Below are positions 53,495 to 62,843 of a stretch of 64,000 nt of DNA, piece after piece (positions within the stretch are counted from its first letter, which is position 1; every line of letters starts with the position of its first letter). Origin of the DNA: Enterocloster aldenensis (GTDB lineage Bacteria > Bacillota > Clostridia > Lachnospirales > Lachnospiraceae); the NCBI RefSeq assembly GCF_003434055.1, contig NZ_QVEX01000005.1, forward strand, positions 1 to 64,000. The letters are read 5' to 3'. Under the pieces are notes generated by a model that worked only from the letters and a program-made list of their open reading frames with translations, searched no databases and had not been told where the DNA came from. A program made the position numbers and the translations under genes.

Positions 53495-53633
53495 GTATTT
53501 TTCAAGGTATTATTGCCTTGATGAACGGCATACCAGCCATAAGATGAACGGTGTATTAAATGAGGGAATTCCTATGGCTGTCTGAACTGTTACAATAGGA
53601 ATGGATACTGTTTAAAAAAATCCTAAAATACTA

Positions 53634-53681
53634 TTGACATTTCACTACAAATGTATTATATTAATATCAGTAACAATTACT
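53634..53681 (+). promoter_or_regulatory. Promoter and operator of reverse rubrerythrin copy 3
   Basis: TTGACA (53634-53639), 17-base spacer, TATATT (53657-53662) and AGTAACAATTACT (53669-53681). From the -10 through the operator, the region is nearly identical to copy 2. Confidence 0.85.
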
Positions 53682-53731
53682 ATTATTAATTAAAACACAT
53701 AAATCAAAATGGAAAAAGGAGAATATAAGTT

Positions 53732-54277
53732 ATGAAGAAATGGGTATGTACAGTATGCGGTTATGTTTATGAAGGCGAGAATGCACCTGAGAAATGTCCA
53801 CAGTGCGGCGTCCCGGCATCCAAGTTCAAAGAGCAGGAATCCGACAAGATGGCATGGGCATGTGAGCACGAGGTTGGCGTTGCCCAGGGTTCCCCTGAAG
53901 ATATCATGATGGATTTAAGGGCTAATTTTGAAGGCGAGTGCTCTGAGGTGGGTATGTACCTGGCCATGTCAAGGGTTGCCCACAGGGAAGGTTATCCTGA
54001 GATTGGCATGTACTGGGCCAAGGCCGCATATGAGGAAGCTGAGCACGCAGCTAAGTTCGCAGAGCTGTTAGGCGAGGTTGTCACAAGCTCCACCAAGAAG
54101 AACCTGGAGATGAGGGTTGCTGCCGAGAACGGCGCTACTGCCGGTAAGTTCGACCTGGCTAAGAGGGCCAAGGCCCTGAACCTGGATGCAATCCATGACA
54201 CGGTCCACGAGATGGCTAAGGACGAGGCCCGCCATGGCAAGGCATTTGCAGGACTGTTAGAAAGATATTTCGGCTAA
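53732..54277 (+). CDS. Reverse rubrerythrin, copy 3
   Basis: A 181-residue reverse rubrerythrin with the N-terminal rubredoxin-like domain and C-terminal diiron domain, as in copy 1. Only two residues differ from copy 2 and four from copy 1; most substitutions lie around [22 protein letters not shown] precedes the ATG, with AATATAAGTT between them. It lies 208 bp upstream of the classical rubrerythrin gene but is separated from it by a terminator and a new promoter. Confidence 0.95.
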   Translation: MKKWVCTVCGYVYEGENAPEKCPQCGVPASKFKEQESDKMAWACEHEVGVAQGSPEDIMMDLRANFEGECSEVGMYLAMSRVAHREGYPEIGMYWAKAAYEEAEHAAKFAELLGEVVTSSTKKNLEMRVAAENGATAGKFDLAKRAKALNLDAIHDTVHEMAKDEARHGKAFAGLLERYFG

Positions 54278-54312
54278 TCATTTAGCATAATCAATAGAAC
54301 CCTCCTTTTACA

Positions 54313-54341
54313 TGCAGGCAGTCCCCCCAAGACTGCCTGCA
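54313..54341 (+). terminator. Terminator of reverse rubrerythrin copy 3
   Basis: TGCAGGCAGT (54313-54322) pairs perfectly with ACTGCCTGCA (54332-54341) around a nine-base loop. Tail CTCTT is only modestly T-rich. Confidence 0.7.
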
Positions 54342-54397
54342 CTCTTACGGAAGGTTATAAACCAAGGGTTACAAACTAAGTATTGTTAAAATATGGA

Positions 54398-54426
54398 TTG
54401 AAATATTTGAAATTAAACGTTACAAT
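54398..54426 (+). promoter_or_regulatory. Sigma-A promoter of the classical rubrerythrin gene
   Basis: TTGAAA (54398-54403), 17-base spacer and TACAAT (54421-54426), 59 bp before the start. No copy of the AGTAAYRATTACT operator is present, so its control differs from the reverse rubrerythrins. Confidence 0.6.
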
Positions 54427-54485
54427 AAGAATTAGCAGGAAGAAACAGCAATATACTATTCTAATGAGAAAGGTGAGGTACAATT

Positions 54486-55025
54486 ATGGCATCAAAATAT
54501 GCAGGAACTAAAACCGAACAGAACTTAAAGGACGCATTTTCAGGAGAATCACAGGCACGTAACAAGTATACATATTATGCATCTGCAGCCAAGAAAGCTG
54601 GTTACGAGCAGATGTCGGCTTTATACCTGGAAACCGCTGACCAGGAGAAGGAGCATGCCAAGATGTGGTTCAAGGAACTTCACGGGATCGGAACCCCGGA
54701 AGAGAACCTGGCTGATGCTGCTGCCGGTGAGAATTACGAGTGGACCGACATGTATGCACGCATGGCACGTGAGGCACGGGAAGAGGGCTTTGAAGAGCTT
54801 GCTGTTAAGTTTGAACTGGTTGCAAAGGTTGAGGCTGCCCATGAGAGAAGATACAATCTGCTGTTAGAGAGCCTTAAGAATGACAAGACCTTCAAGGGCG
54901 ACGCTCCTTTAGGCTGGAAGTGCAGGAACTGCGGTTACATCCACGAAGGCGACGAGGCTCCTGAGGTATGTCCATGCTGTGCCCATCCAAAGGCTTACTT
55001 TGAGAGGAAAGTTGAGAATTATTAA
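54486..55025 (+). CDS. Classical rubrerythrin
   Basis: A 179-residue rubrerythrin. The N-terminal ferritin-like diiron domain ([34 protein letters not shown]) is followed by a C-terminal rubredoxin-type domain ([10 protein letters not shown], then [11 protein letters not shown]). It reduces hydrogen peroxide in the cytoplasm of anaerobes. AAAGGTGAGG precedes the ATG. Domain order is the reverse of the three paralogues upstream. It has its own promoter and terminator. Confidence 0.95.
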   Translation: MASKYAGTKTEQNLKDAFSGESQARNKYTYYASAAKKAGYEQMSALYLETADQEKEHAKMWFKELHGIGTPEENLADAAAGENYEWTDMYARMAREAREEGFEELAVKFELVAKVEAAHERRYNLLLESLKNDKTFKGDAPLGWKCRNCGYIHEGDEAPEVCPCCAHPKAYFERKVENY

Positions 55026-55044
55026 TTCATATGCATAAGTGCAG

Positions 55045-55089
55045 AAAGTGCTGCCGCGCCAGATTTAAAATCAGGTGCGGCAGCACTTT
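55045..55089 (+). terminator. Intrinsic terminator of the rubrerythrin gene
   Basis: AAAGTGCTGCCGC (55045-55057) pairs perfectly with GCGGCAGCACTTT (55077-55089), followed by ATTTTATT. The A-rich left side could also stop converging transcripts from rpiB. Confidence 0.88.
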
Positions 55090-55148
55090 ATTTTATTCCG
55101 TATTTAGTGGGGGCATTTCCTGCCCCCACTACAACCTTCTTCCAATCC

Positions 55149-55589
55149 CTATGAATTCTCAATATCCATAATCATATTCACCCTGCGCTCATGCCTTCCG
55201 CCCTCAAATTCAGCGTCCAGCCATGCCTCGGTAATCATCTTGGCAAGCTCGCTTCCCACCACCCTGGCGCCAAAAGCCAGCACGTTGGAATTGTTGTGCA
55301 TCCTGGAAAGCTTGGCCGTATACGGTTCACTGCACACACATGCGCGGATTCCCTTTACCTTGTTGGCTGCCAGCGAGATTCCCACACCGGTTCCGCAGAT
55401 TGCGATTCCCAGGTCGGCTTCCCCACCGGCAACCGCGCGTCCTACCTTCTCACCGTATACGGGATAGTCACAGCTCTCGGTGGAGTTGGTTCCCAGGTCA
55501 ATGACCTCATATCCCTTACCCTCCACGAATTCCTTGATGATTTCCTTCATTTCAATTGCTGTATGGTCGTTACCGATTGCGATTTTCAT
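55149..55589 (-). CDS. rpiB: Ribose-5-phosphate isomerase B
   Basis: A 146-residue RpiB/LacAB-family isomerase. It interconverts ribose 5-phosphate and ribulose 5-phosphate in the non-oxidative pentose phosphate pathway. IAIGNDHTA supplies the phosphate-binding Asp/His, ICGTGVGIS carries the catalytic Cys, and HNNSNVLAFGARVVG is the conserved second-half pattern. Length is normal. AGGAG precedes the ATG. It is the last gene of the minus-strand group lactonase, aroC, rpiB. Confidence 0.93.
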   Translation of the reverse strand: MKIAIGNDHTAIEMKEIIKEFVEGKGYEVIDLGTNSTESCDYPVYGEKVGRAVAGGEADLGIAICGTGVGISLAANKVKGIRACVCSEPYTAKLSRMHNNSNVLAFGARVVGSELAKMITEAWLDAEFEGGRHERRVNMIMDIENS

Positions 55590-55654
55590 AATTCTCTCCT
55601 ATCTATCATCCAATATCATTTTATGTTTGTATATCCATCCCCTCCGCAGGCCGT

Positions 55655-56785
55655 CTATCTTCCAAAAAACTCCTGAATCCGGTCCAGCCTGGATGTCATG
55701 GACAGCAGCAGCAGGTCGGCTGCCGTCAGTGCGGCCATGGCTTCCACCACCACCACTGCCCGGGGGACAATGATGGGATCGTGGCGTCCCTTTATCTCTA
55801 TATCTGTCTCCTCACCGTTCCTGGTAACTGTGTGCTGGCGCTGGGCAATGGATGGGGTGGGTTTAAATGCCGCCCGCAGTACAATATCGCTTCCATCGCT
55901 GATCCCGCCCAGGGTCCCGCCTGCATGGTTGCTGGATTTGACTATCCTGTCCTTAAAGAGCAGGCCCTGGTCCTCTGATTCACGGCTCATCCTGAATCCG
56001 TCGTTGTTGGCGGATCCAAGGGACCTGGCCGCCTCAAAGCCATCCCCGATTTCAAAGCCCTTCACTGCCCCGATGGACAGCATGGCCTTTGCCAGGCAGG
56101 CATCCAGCTTATCAAATACCGGCTCCCCAACGCCCACAGGCATGCCGCGGATCACGCACTCCACCACGCCTCCGCAGGAGTCCTTCCTTGCCATCATTTC
56201 CTCCAGATAAGCCTCCGCCCTCCTGGCAGCCTCCGCATCCGGCATGTAGAGACGGTTATTCCACATCTCCTCCATCCGAAAGGAACCGGAATCAATCTCA
56301 ATATGGCCCACAGACCTTGTATACGCCCTCACCGTGATGCCCAGGCTTTCAAGGAGCCTGCAGGCAATGGCGCCCGCAGCCACCCGCGCCGTGGTCTCAC
56401 GCCCAGATGAACGGCCGCCGCCGCGGTAGTCCCGGAACCCATACTTCCCGTCAAAGGTATAATCCGCATGGCCCGGACGGTATACATCCATGATATTCCC
56501 GTAATCATGGGAACGCTGGTCCGTGTTGCGCACCTCCAGGGCAATGGGAGTACCGGTGGTCCTGCCCTCAAACACCCCTGAGAGGATTTCCACCACGTCC
56601 CCTTCCTGCCGGGCCGTGGTGAATCTGCTCTGTCCTGGTTTTCTTCTGTTTAAATATGCCTGGATATCCGCCTCGTCAAGGGGAAGGCCGGCCGGACATC
56701 CGTCCACAACCACGCCCACTCCCTTTCCATGGGATTCTCCCCAGGCAGATACCCTTAATATTGTCCCGAATGTGGATCCTGCCAT
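55655..56785 (-). CDS. aroC: Chorismate synthase
   Basis: A 376-residue chorismate synthase, which converts EPSP to chorismate using reduced FMN. The signatures WGESHGKGVGVVVDGCPAG, RPGHADYTFDGKYG with DYRGGGRSSGRETTARVAAG, and the C-terminal GRHDPIIVPRAVVVVEAM are all visible. Length is normal. AGGTAGG precedes the ATG. It follows the lactonase-fold gene by 6 bp and precedes rpiB; the other shikimate genes are not in the window. Confidence 0.97.
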   Translation of the reverse strand: MAGSTFGTILRVSAWGESHGKGVGVVVDGCPAGLPLDEADIQAYLNRRKPGQSRFTTARQEGDVVEILSGVFEGRTTGTPIALEVRNTDQRSHDYGNIMDVYRPGHADYTFDGKYGFRDYRGGGRSSGRETTARVAAGAIACRLLESLGITVRAYTRSVGHIEIDSGSFRMEEMWNNRLYMPDAEAARRAEAYLEEMMARKDSCGGVVECVIRGMPVGVGEPVFDKLDACLAKAMLSIGAVKGFEIGDGFEAARSLGSANNDGFRMSRESEDQGLLFKDRIVKSSNHAGGTLGGISDGSDIVLRAAFKPTPSIAQRQHTVTRNGEETDIEIKGRHDPIIVPRAVVVVEAMAALTAADLLLLSMTSRLDRIQEFFGR

Positions 56786-56791
56786 ATGCGC

Positions 56792-57850
56792 CTACCTTCC
56801 AATCCTGGCAATGGCACAGCAGTTGGGCTGGTTCACATGAAGGCTGCGCCCGCACATCACAAGAAGCCCCTTCTCATAATCCACCTTGAAGAAGCTGATG
56901 CTACCGCTGTCATGGTTGATGGATGCAATATGCCTGTTGTCCGGGAAGATGGCCACATCCTTGGGATACTCGCCGCTTACCGGCAGACAGCAGATCATGG
57001 TGAGGAGTCCTGACTCTTCGTCCCTGCTGTAGATGCTTACCGTGTTCTCCCCTGCATTGGTGCAGTATATATATTTCTCATCCGGCGACAGCCTCATGGC
57101 GCATGCAGCGGTCAGGTTGCCCGGGTTCCTGGTGGCGGTAGTGGAAATGGTCTGGATTTTTTCAATGACCGGCGCCCTGTCCCCGGTTTCATAGGAATAT
57201 ACATTAATTACATTCTGAAGTTCGTGCATCAGGTAGATGAAACGGCCGTCCGAGCTGTAGCGGAAATGTCTTGGCGCGGACTCCAGGTCGCAGTGGATGG
57301 CATCCACCTGGACCAGGTTCTTATCCTTCTCATTGAACCGGTATACCTTTACCTGGTCTGTTCCGTTGTCAACGGAAAGGACATATCTGCCGTCAGGCAT
57401 CCTTCTGGTACAGGTAATATGGGAGCGGAAATTGCGCTCTGCCACGCTGCCATAACCCTTGTGGTACACCTCGTCCACAATCTCCCCAACGGAGCCGTCC
57501 TTATTCAGGCTCAGGACCGTGGTCTTGCCGTCATGGTAACCGGACACGAACACATATTTATCCTCCATGTCGGTGCACAGATGGCAGCCCCTCATGCCGC
57601 GTATAGGTGAACTGTTTAACCTGGCCAGGCTTCCGTTCTGCAGGATGCGGAACGATACCACGCCCTCATCCGCAATCGAATACAGGGTCTTGCCGTCGCT
57701 GCTGGCAATCACATAGGAAGAGTTGTCCACTTCCATTTCACAACGCTCCTTAAATACACCGTTCTCCACATCTACATCATATACCGTGATTCCCTTTGCT
57801 TTTCCGGTATAGGAATAGGAACCTACATATGCCATATATTTGCCGTTCAT
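56792..57850 (-). CDS. Lactonase-family beta-propeller protein (6-phosphogluconolactonase-like)
   Basis: A 352-residue seven-bladed beta-propeller of the YbhE/Pgl-like family, recognisable by YVGSYSYTGKAKGITVYDVD at the N-terminus and by repeated blade edges such as HFRYSSDGRFIYLMHE and MRLSPDEKYIYCTNAGENTVSIY. Related proteins hydrolyse 6-phosphogluconolactone, but clostridial members are not well tested. No signal peptide. GGGAGG precedes the ATG. Linked to aroC with a 6-bp gap. Confidence 0.85.
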   Translation of the reverse strand: MNGKYMAYVGSYSYTGKAKGITVYDVDVENGVFKERCEMEVDNSSYVIASSDGKTLYSIADEGVVSFRILQNGSLARLNSSPIRGMRGCHLCTDMEDKYVFVSGYHDGKTTVLSLNKDGSVGEIVDEVYHKGYGSVAERNFRSHITCTRRMPDGRYVLSVDNGTDQVKVYRFNEKDKNLVQVDAIHCDLESAPRHFRYSSDGRFIYLMHELQNVINVYSYETGDRAPVIEKIQTISTTATRNPGNLTAACAMRLSPDEKYIYCTNAGENTVSIYSRDEESGLLTMICCLPVSGEYPKDVAIFPDNRHIASINHDSGSISFFKVDYEKGLLVMCGRSLHVNQPNCCAIARIGR

Positions 57851-57969
57851 ACCTGTCTGTACCTCCCTGTTTCGCGTCCATTTTCAAACTAAAGTTATCA
57901 TAACATAATTTTGTGAATTTGTTAACTGGATATTTATGAATTTGTTGCCCATAACTTTGCGAAAAGGTA

Positions 57970-57997
57970 TTGACATACCATCAATTTAATGTATAAT
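57970..57997 (+). promoter_or_regulatory. Sigma-A promoter of the XRE/potABCD operon
   Basis: TTGACA (57970-57975), 16-base spacer and a perfect TATAAT (57992-57997). It gives a leader of about 135 bases before the XRE start. Confidence 0.8.
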
Positions 57998-58022
57998 GAA
58001 ATTCGCGCTTGTTTATTATTAC

Positions 58023-58071
58023 TAAACTTTTTGCTTATTTTTATAGTCAGTTAGTATTTGTAAACTTTTTG
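58023..58071 (+). repeat. Direct repeats in the XRE/pot leader, possible operators
   Basis: TAAACTTTTTG occurs at 58023-58033 and again at 58061-58071, 38 bp apart. The similar spacing and position just downstream of the promoter suggest binding sites for the XRE protein. A short ATGCCC/GGGCAT hairpin (58088-58114) follows. Confidence 0.5.
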
Positions 58072-58140
58072 TTCATATATTTAAGGGATGCCCACGGCGG
58101 CAATATGCGGGCATACTTCTTTCAGACAGGGAGGTTTTCC

Positions 58141-58674
58141 ATGGATATTGGAAGTAAATTAAAGGAATTGAGGGTGCTGAAGGGTCTGACCCAGGAGGAA
58201 CTGGCGGACCGGGCAGAGCTTTCCAAGGGCTTCATCTCGCAGCTGGAGCGCGACCTGACCTCCCCATCCATCGCCACCCTGATAGATATCCTTCAATGCC
58301 TGGGCACCACCATCGGCGATTTCTTCACCGAAACCCCGGATGAACAGATTGTATTCGGAAAACAGGATTATTTTGAGAAAATCGACACAGACTTGAATAA
58401 TGAAATCAAATGGATCATACCCAACGCACAGAAGAACATGATGGAACCCATCTTGTTGACGCTGAAGGCAGGCGGCTCCACTTATCCGGACAATCCCCAT
58501 GAAGGCGAGGAATTCGGTTATGTGCTCCAGGGAAGCATTTCCATCCACATCGGCCCCAAGACATACAAGGCCAAAAAAGGTGAATCCTTTTATTTCACCT
58601 CAGATAAAAAGCATTATCTTACAAGCAAGAACGGCGCGCTGCTGCTGTGGGTAAGCTCACCGCCCAGTTTCTGA
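58141..58674 (+). CDS. XRE-family regulator with C-terminal cupin domain (PuuR-like)
   Basis: A 177-residue regulator. N-terminal HTH_3 (KLKELRVLKGLTQEELADRA, SKGFISQLERDLTSPS) and C-terminal cupin (EFGYVLQGSISIHIG, KKGESFYFTSDKKHY). This arrangement is that of PuuR-type polyamine sensors. The ATG at 58141 has GGGAGG 6 bases upstream; the longer frame to 58009 lies in the leader. It precedes potABCD by 33 bp and is probably an autoregulated polyamine-responsive regulator. Confidence 0.9.
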   Translation: MDIGSKLKELRVLKGLTQEELADRAELSKGFISQLERDLTSPSIATLIDILQCLGTTIGDFFTETPDEQIVFGKQDYFEKIDTDLNNEIKWIIPNAQKNMMEPILLTLKAGGSTYPDNPHEGEEFGYVLQGSISIHIGPKTYKAKKGESFYFTSDKKHYLTSKNGALLLWVSSPPSF

Positions 58675-58707
58675 TTACTATTACGATAAAAGGAGAACGA
58701 ATTTATC

Positions 58708-59784
58708 ATGAGCCAGCCATTGATTGATTTACAGCATATATCTAAAAGTTTTGACGGTGAGTTGGTACTGGACGACTTAAATCTTTCCATCCGGGAAAAC
58801 AGCTTCGTCACCCTGCTGGGCCCCAGCGGCTGCGGCAAGACCACCACCCTGCGTATACTCGGCGGCTTTATCACCCAGGATACGGGAAAAGTCATGTTTG
58901 AAGGGCAGGACATCACAAGGATCCCCCCCAACAAACGCCAGCTTAACACCGTATTCCAGAAATATGCATTGTTTCCCCATATGAATATCGCGGAAAACAT
59001 TGCCTTTGGCCTGAAAATCAAGAACAAGTCCAAGTCCTATATTGACGACAAGATTAAATACGCCCTGAAGCTGGTCAATCTGTCCGGCTACGAAAAACGT
59101 ACCGTGGATTCCCTGTCCGGCGGCCAGCAGCAGCGCATAGCCATTGCAAGGGCCATTGTGAACGAGCCAAGGGTGCTTTTATTGGATGAGCCCCTGGGCG
59201 CCCTGGACTTAAAGCTGCGCCAGGATATGCAGTATGAGTTAATCCGCCTTAAGAACGAGCTGGGCATCACCTTTGTTTACGTTACCCATGACCAGGAAGA
59301 GGCCCTGACCATGTCAGATACCATCGTGGTCATGAACCAGGGTTATATCCAGCAGATGGGTTCCCCTGAACAGATTTACAATGAGCCGGAAAATGCCTTT
59401 GTGGCCGACTTTATCGGCGAAAGCAACATCGTGCACGGCACCATGGTCAGGGATGAGCTGGTAGAAATTTTGGGCGCCAGGTTTGTATGTGTGGACAAGG
59501 GCTTTGGCAATAATAAACCTGTGGACGTTGTGATCCGCCCCGAGGACATTGACCTTGTAAAGCCCGAGGACGGCACGCTCCAGGGCGTTGTGACCCATCT
59601 GATTTTTAAGGGTGTCCACTATGAGATGGAAGTGACCACGCCGGACGGCTTTGAGTGGCTGGTACATTCCACCGACATGTTCCCAGTAGGCCAGCAGGTT
59701 GGCATCCATGTGGAGCCATTTGAGATCCAGATCATGAATAAGCCTGCTTCTGAAGATGAGGAGGCGCTGGGAGTCAATGAATAG
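58708..59784 (+). CDS. potA: Spermidine/putrescine ABC transporter ATPase
   Basis: A 358-residue PotA. Walker [10 protein letters not shown], signature [15 protein letters not shown], Walker [13 protein letters not shown], switch His in [11 protein letters not shown], and a C-terminal TOBE-like regulatory domain (about residues 275-350, [10 protein letters not shown]). It powers polyamine import. AAAAGGAG precedes the ATG. The potB gene overlaps its end by 8 bp. Confidence 0.96.
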   Translation: MSQPLIDLQHISKSFDGELVLDDLNLSIRENSFVTLLGPSGCGKTTTLRILGGFITQDTGKVMFEGQDITRIPPNKRQLNTVFQKYALFPHMNIAENIAFGLKIKNKSKSYIDDKIKYALKLVNLSGYEKRTVDSLSGGQQQRIAIARAIVNEPRVLLLDEPLGALDLKLRQDMQYELIRLKNELGITFVYVTHDQEEALTMSDTIVVMNQGYIQQMGSPEQIYNEPENAFVADFIGESNIVHGTMVRDELVEILGARFVCVDKGFGNNKPVDVVIRPEDIDLVKPEDGTLQGVVTHLIFKGVHYEMEVTTPDGFEWLVHSTDMFPVGQQVGIHVEPFEIQIMNKPASEDEEALGVNE

Positions 59785-60616
59785 TGAGAAAAAAGGCGCC
59801 GCCATCGGCAAGGCGCTGTTATCCGGACCATATCTGCTCTGGATGGCGGGTTTCACCCTGATTCCGCTGGCCATGATTGTATGGTACGGCCTTACGGATA
59901 AGGGCGGTTCCCTGACCATGTCCAATATCATTGCCATTGCATCACCAGACCACGCCAAGGCGCTGTGGCTGTCCCTGGGCCTGTCCCTGATCAGCACGGT
60001 GCTCTGCCTTTTGCTGGCCTATCCCCTGGCCATGATACTCCGGGGACGGGGTGCTGCCGCCGGAGGCTTCATTGTGTTCATATTCATCCTTCCCATGTGG
60101 ATGAACTTCCTCCTCCGGACCCTGGCCTGGCAGACATTATTAGAGAAAAACGGTGTCATCAACGGGATACTGGGCTGGCTGCACCTGCCCGCCCAGTCCC
60201 TTATCAATACCCCGGCCGCCATTGTGCTGGGCATGGTTTATAACTTCCTGCCCTTCATGGTACTGCCCATCTACAATGTGCTGTCCAAGATAGATGACAA
60301 CATCATAAACGCTGCCATGGACCTGGGGGCCAACAGCTTCCAGCGTTTCATCCGGATATGGTTCCCCTTAAGCATTCCTGGGATCATAAGCGGCATTACC
60401 ATGGTTTTTGTCCCTTCCTTAACCACCTTCGTCATCTCGGACCTGCTGGGCGGAAGCAAGATCCTGCTGATTGGCAACGTCATTGAGCAGGAATTCACAA
60501 GGGGCAGCAACTGGCACCTGGGCAGCGGCCTTTCACTGGTCCTCATGGTCTTCATCTTAATCAGCATGGCCATGATTGCCAAATACGATAAAAACGGAGA
60601 GGGGACTGCATTCTGA
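59777..60616 (+). CDS. potB: Spermidine/putrescine ABC transporter permease
   Basis: A 279-residue permease with six membrane segments. The polyamine transporter patterns [20 protein letters not shown] and the EAA loop with [21 protein letters not shown] are visible. It forms a heterodimeric channel with PotC. The ATG at 59777 lies inside potA (GGGAG 3 bases upstream); its stop overlaps the potC ATG. Confidence 0.94.
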   Translation: MNSEKKGAAIGKALLSGPYLLWMAGFTLIPLAMIVWYGLTDKGGSLTMSNIIAIASPDHAKALWLSLGLSLISTVLCLLLAYPLAMILRGRGAAAGGFIVFIFILPMWMNFLLRTLAWQTLLEKNGVINGILGWLHLPAQSLINTPAAIVLGMVYNFLPFMVLPIYNVLSKIDDNIINAAMDLGANSFQRFIRIWFPLSIPGIISGITMVFVPSLTTFVISDLLGGSKILLIGNVIEQEFTRGSNWHLGSGLSLVLMVFILISMAMIAKYDKNGEGTAF

Positions 60617-61413
60617 TGACAAAAGGTTCAAAAGCATTGCGCAAAATCGTATCTGATTTTTATATGGTGCTGATACTTATCTTCCTGTACGCCCCCATCC
60701 TGACCATGATGGTGCTTTCCTTTAACAAGTCCAAGTCAAGGACCCAGTGGGGCGGGTTTACCCTGCAGTGGTATACCCAGATGTTTGACAGCCGCTCCAT
60801 CATGAGCGCCCTGACCACCACCCTGGTCATTGCCTTTGTATCCGCGCTCATAGCAACCATCATCGGCACGGCCGCCGCCATCTCCATCAACTCCATGAGG
60901 GCGGTACCAAAAACCGTTGTGATGGGCATTACCAACATACCCATGCTGAACGCTGATATCGTCACAGGTATTTCCCTGATGCTGGCGTTCATTGCCTTTG
61001 GCATATCCCTGGGATTCAAGACCGTGCTGATATCCCATATCACATTCAACATACCCTATGTCATATTAAGCGTCATGCCAAAGCTGAAGATGACCGACAG
61101 ATACACGTACGAAGCAGCCCTGGACCTGGGCGCCCCGCCCATATACGCGTTCTTCAAGGTAGTGTTCCCGGATATCATGCCGGGGGTGCTCTCCGGTTTC
61201 CTGCTTGCATTTACCATGTCCTTAGATGACTTCATCATTACCCACTTCACTAAGGGCGCGGGCATCAACACCCTGTCCACCCTGATTTACAGCGAGGTGC
61301 GGCGCGGCATCCGGCCGTCCATGTATGCACTGTCCTCCATTATTTTCCTGACAGTGCTGATTCTTCTGATTTTTGTCAACTTCCGGTCCATCAAGAAGCC
61401 GGAACATGCTTAA
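60616..61413 (+). CDS. potC: Spermidine/putrescine ABC transporter permease
   Basis: A 265-residue permease with six membrane segments, the second half of the channel. NKSKSRTQWGGFTLQWYTQMF near the N-terminus (after the first helix) and the EAA loop DLGAPPIYAFFKVVFPDIMPG followed by LDDFIITHFTKGAG are PotC hallmarks. It starts within the potB stop (ATGA overlap). Confidence 0.94.
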   Translation: MTKGSKALRKIVSDFYMVLILIFLYAPILTMMVLSFNKSKSRTQWGGFTLQWYTQMFDSRSIMSALTTTLVIAFVSALIATIIGTAAAISINSMRAVPKTVVMGITNIPMLNADIVTGISLMLAFIAFGISLGFKTVLISHITFNIPYVILSVMPKLKMTDRYTYEAALDLGAPPIYAFFKVVFPDIMPGVLSGFLLAFTMSLDDFIITHFTKGAGINTLSTLIYSEVRRGIRPSMYALSSIIFLTVLILLIFVNFRSIKKPEHA

Positions 61414-61455
61414 CCTGCTTAGCAACATCCCATCTATATTTAAAGGAGAATGATT

Positions 61456-62559
61456 ATGAAAAAGAAAATGACAATGACCCTTGCCGCAGTATCCCTGGCA
61501 GCGCTCAGCGCCGCCCTGATGACAGGCTGCGGCAAACCCGCATCAGGCGGCAAGGAAGACAACAAGCTTAATGTTTACAACTGGGGCGAATACATTGACG
61601 AGGACGTCATTTCCCAGTTTGAGGACGAGACAGGGATCCAGGTTGTCTACGATGTGTTTGAGACCAACGAGGAAATGTATCCTGTGATTGAGGCCGGCGC
61701 AGTCAAGTACGACGTGGTATGTCCGTCCGACTACATGATCCAGCGCATGGCCCAGAACAACCTGCTGTCTGAGATTAATTTTGACAATGTACCTAATTAC
61801 AAGGAAATCGGCCAGGAGTACCTGGACATCTCCAAGGGCTTTGACCCCGAGAACAAATACTCCGTGCCTTACTGCTGGGGCACCATGGGAATCCTCTACA
61901 ACACCAAGCGCCTGGAGGAATTAGGCGTACCCGCGCCCACCAAATGGTCCGATCTGTGGGATGAGCGCCTGAGCGGCGAAATCCTGATGCAGAACAGCGT
62001 AAGGGATGCATTTACCGTTGCCCTTAAGATGGAGGGATACTCCTTAAACTCCACCAATCCGGATGAACTGGCCAAGGCCCGTGACCTTCTGATTGAGCAG
62101 AAGCCCCTGGTCCAGGCCTATGTCATTGACCAGGTCAGGGATAAGATGATTGGCGGCGAGGCCGCTGTGGGTGTCATCTATTCCGGGGAAATGCTCTATA
62201 TCCAGGAAGCTGTTGCTGACCAGGGCCTGGACTATGACCTGGAGTATGTGATTCCTGAGGAGGGAACCAATTACTGGATTGACTCCTGGGTCATCCCGGC
62301 CAATGCCGAGCACAAGGAAAATGCAGAAAAATGGATTGACTTCCTGTGCCGCCCCGACATTGCCAAGAAAAACTTTGAATACATCACCTACGCAACCCCC
62401 AACAAAGGCGCTTATGACCTGCTGGACGACGACCTGAAGAACAACAAGGCCCTGTTCCCGGATATAAACAGCCTGCCTAATTGTGAAATCATCAAGTATC
62501 TTGGGGATGATGTGGATATGATTTATAATGATATGTGGAAGGAAATTAAGTCTGAATAA
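61456..62559 (+). CDS. potD: Spermidine/putrescine-binding lipoprotein
   Basis: A 367-residue PotD. The signal peptide has the lipobox LMTGC (Cys about residue 25), so it is membrane-anchored. The mature part opens with LNVYNWGEYIDEDVISQFE, a PotD signature, and carries the ligand region CWGTMGILYNTK and YWIDSWVIPANAEH. It binds polyamines and passes them to PotBC. AAAGGAG precedes; I use the ATG at 61456, two codons behind another one too close to the ribosome site. Followed by a strong terminator. Confidence 0.95.
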   Translation: MKKKMTMTLAAVSLAALSAALMTGCGKPASGGKEDNKLNVYNWGEYIDEDVISQFEDETGIQVVYDVFETNEEMYPVIEAGAVKYDVVCPSDYMIQRMAQNNLLSEINFDNVPNYKEIGQEYLDISKGFDPENKYSVPYCWGTMGILYNTKRLEELGVPAPTKWSDLWDERLSGEILMQNSVRDAFTVALKMEGYSLNSTNPDELAKARDLLIEQKPLVQAYVIDQVRDKMIGGEAAVGVIYSGEMLYIQEAVADQGLDYDLEYVIPEEGTNYWIDSWVIPANAEHKENAEKWIDFLCRPDIAKKNFEYITYATPNKGAYDLLDDDLKNNKALFPDINSLPNCEIIKYLGDDVDMIYNDMWKEIKSE

Positions 62560-62568
62560 GTAAATATG

Positions 62569-62617
62569 GAAGAGCGGCATCGGATGGTTTTCCCATTCCC
62601 TGCCGCTCTTCTTTTTT
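62569..62617 (+). terminator. Intrinsic terminator of the pot operon
   Basis: GAAGAGCGGCA (62569-62579) pairs perfectly with TGCCGCTCTTC (62601-62611), followed by TTTTTT. Confidence 0.92.
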
Positions 62618-62794
62618 CCGCATCCATTCTTGCAAGAGAAATTTCTGTTCTATAATGTTCGAACAAACATTTTTTACATGTAATAATGAATATAAAAACT
62701 TTTTCTTCTATCTAATCAGACATTTTTTATGCATTATATACTAATTTATTCTTAAAATCCCCCTTCTAATGTCGCAATATTACCTATATTTTAT

Positions 62795-62823
62795 TTGACT
62801 ATATTCCTTTTTTCGATTATAAT
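62795..62823 (+). promoter_or_regulatory. Consensus-like promoter antisense to the DeoR gene
   Basis: TTGACT (62795-62800), 17-base spacer and TATAAT (62818-62823) on the plus strand, pointing into the 3' end of the minus-strand DeoR gene. No plus-strand gene follows closely. The 62618-62843 gap is extremely AT-rich, and chance matches are more likely there. Confidence 0.35.
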
Positions 62824-62843
62824 TCAAACATAAATCGCACTAT

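Noticed and set aside
62655..62744. Small AT-rich ORF of 29 codons after the pot operon terminator
   Set aside because: No ribosome site, composition expected from AT-rich spacer, and no neighbour context.
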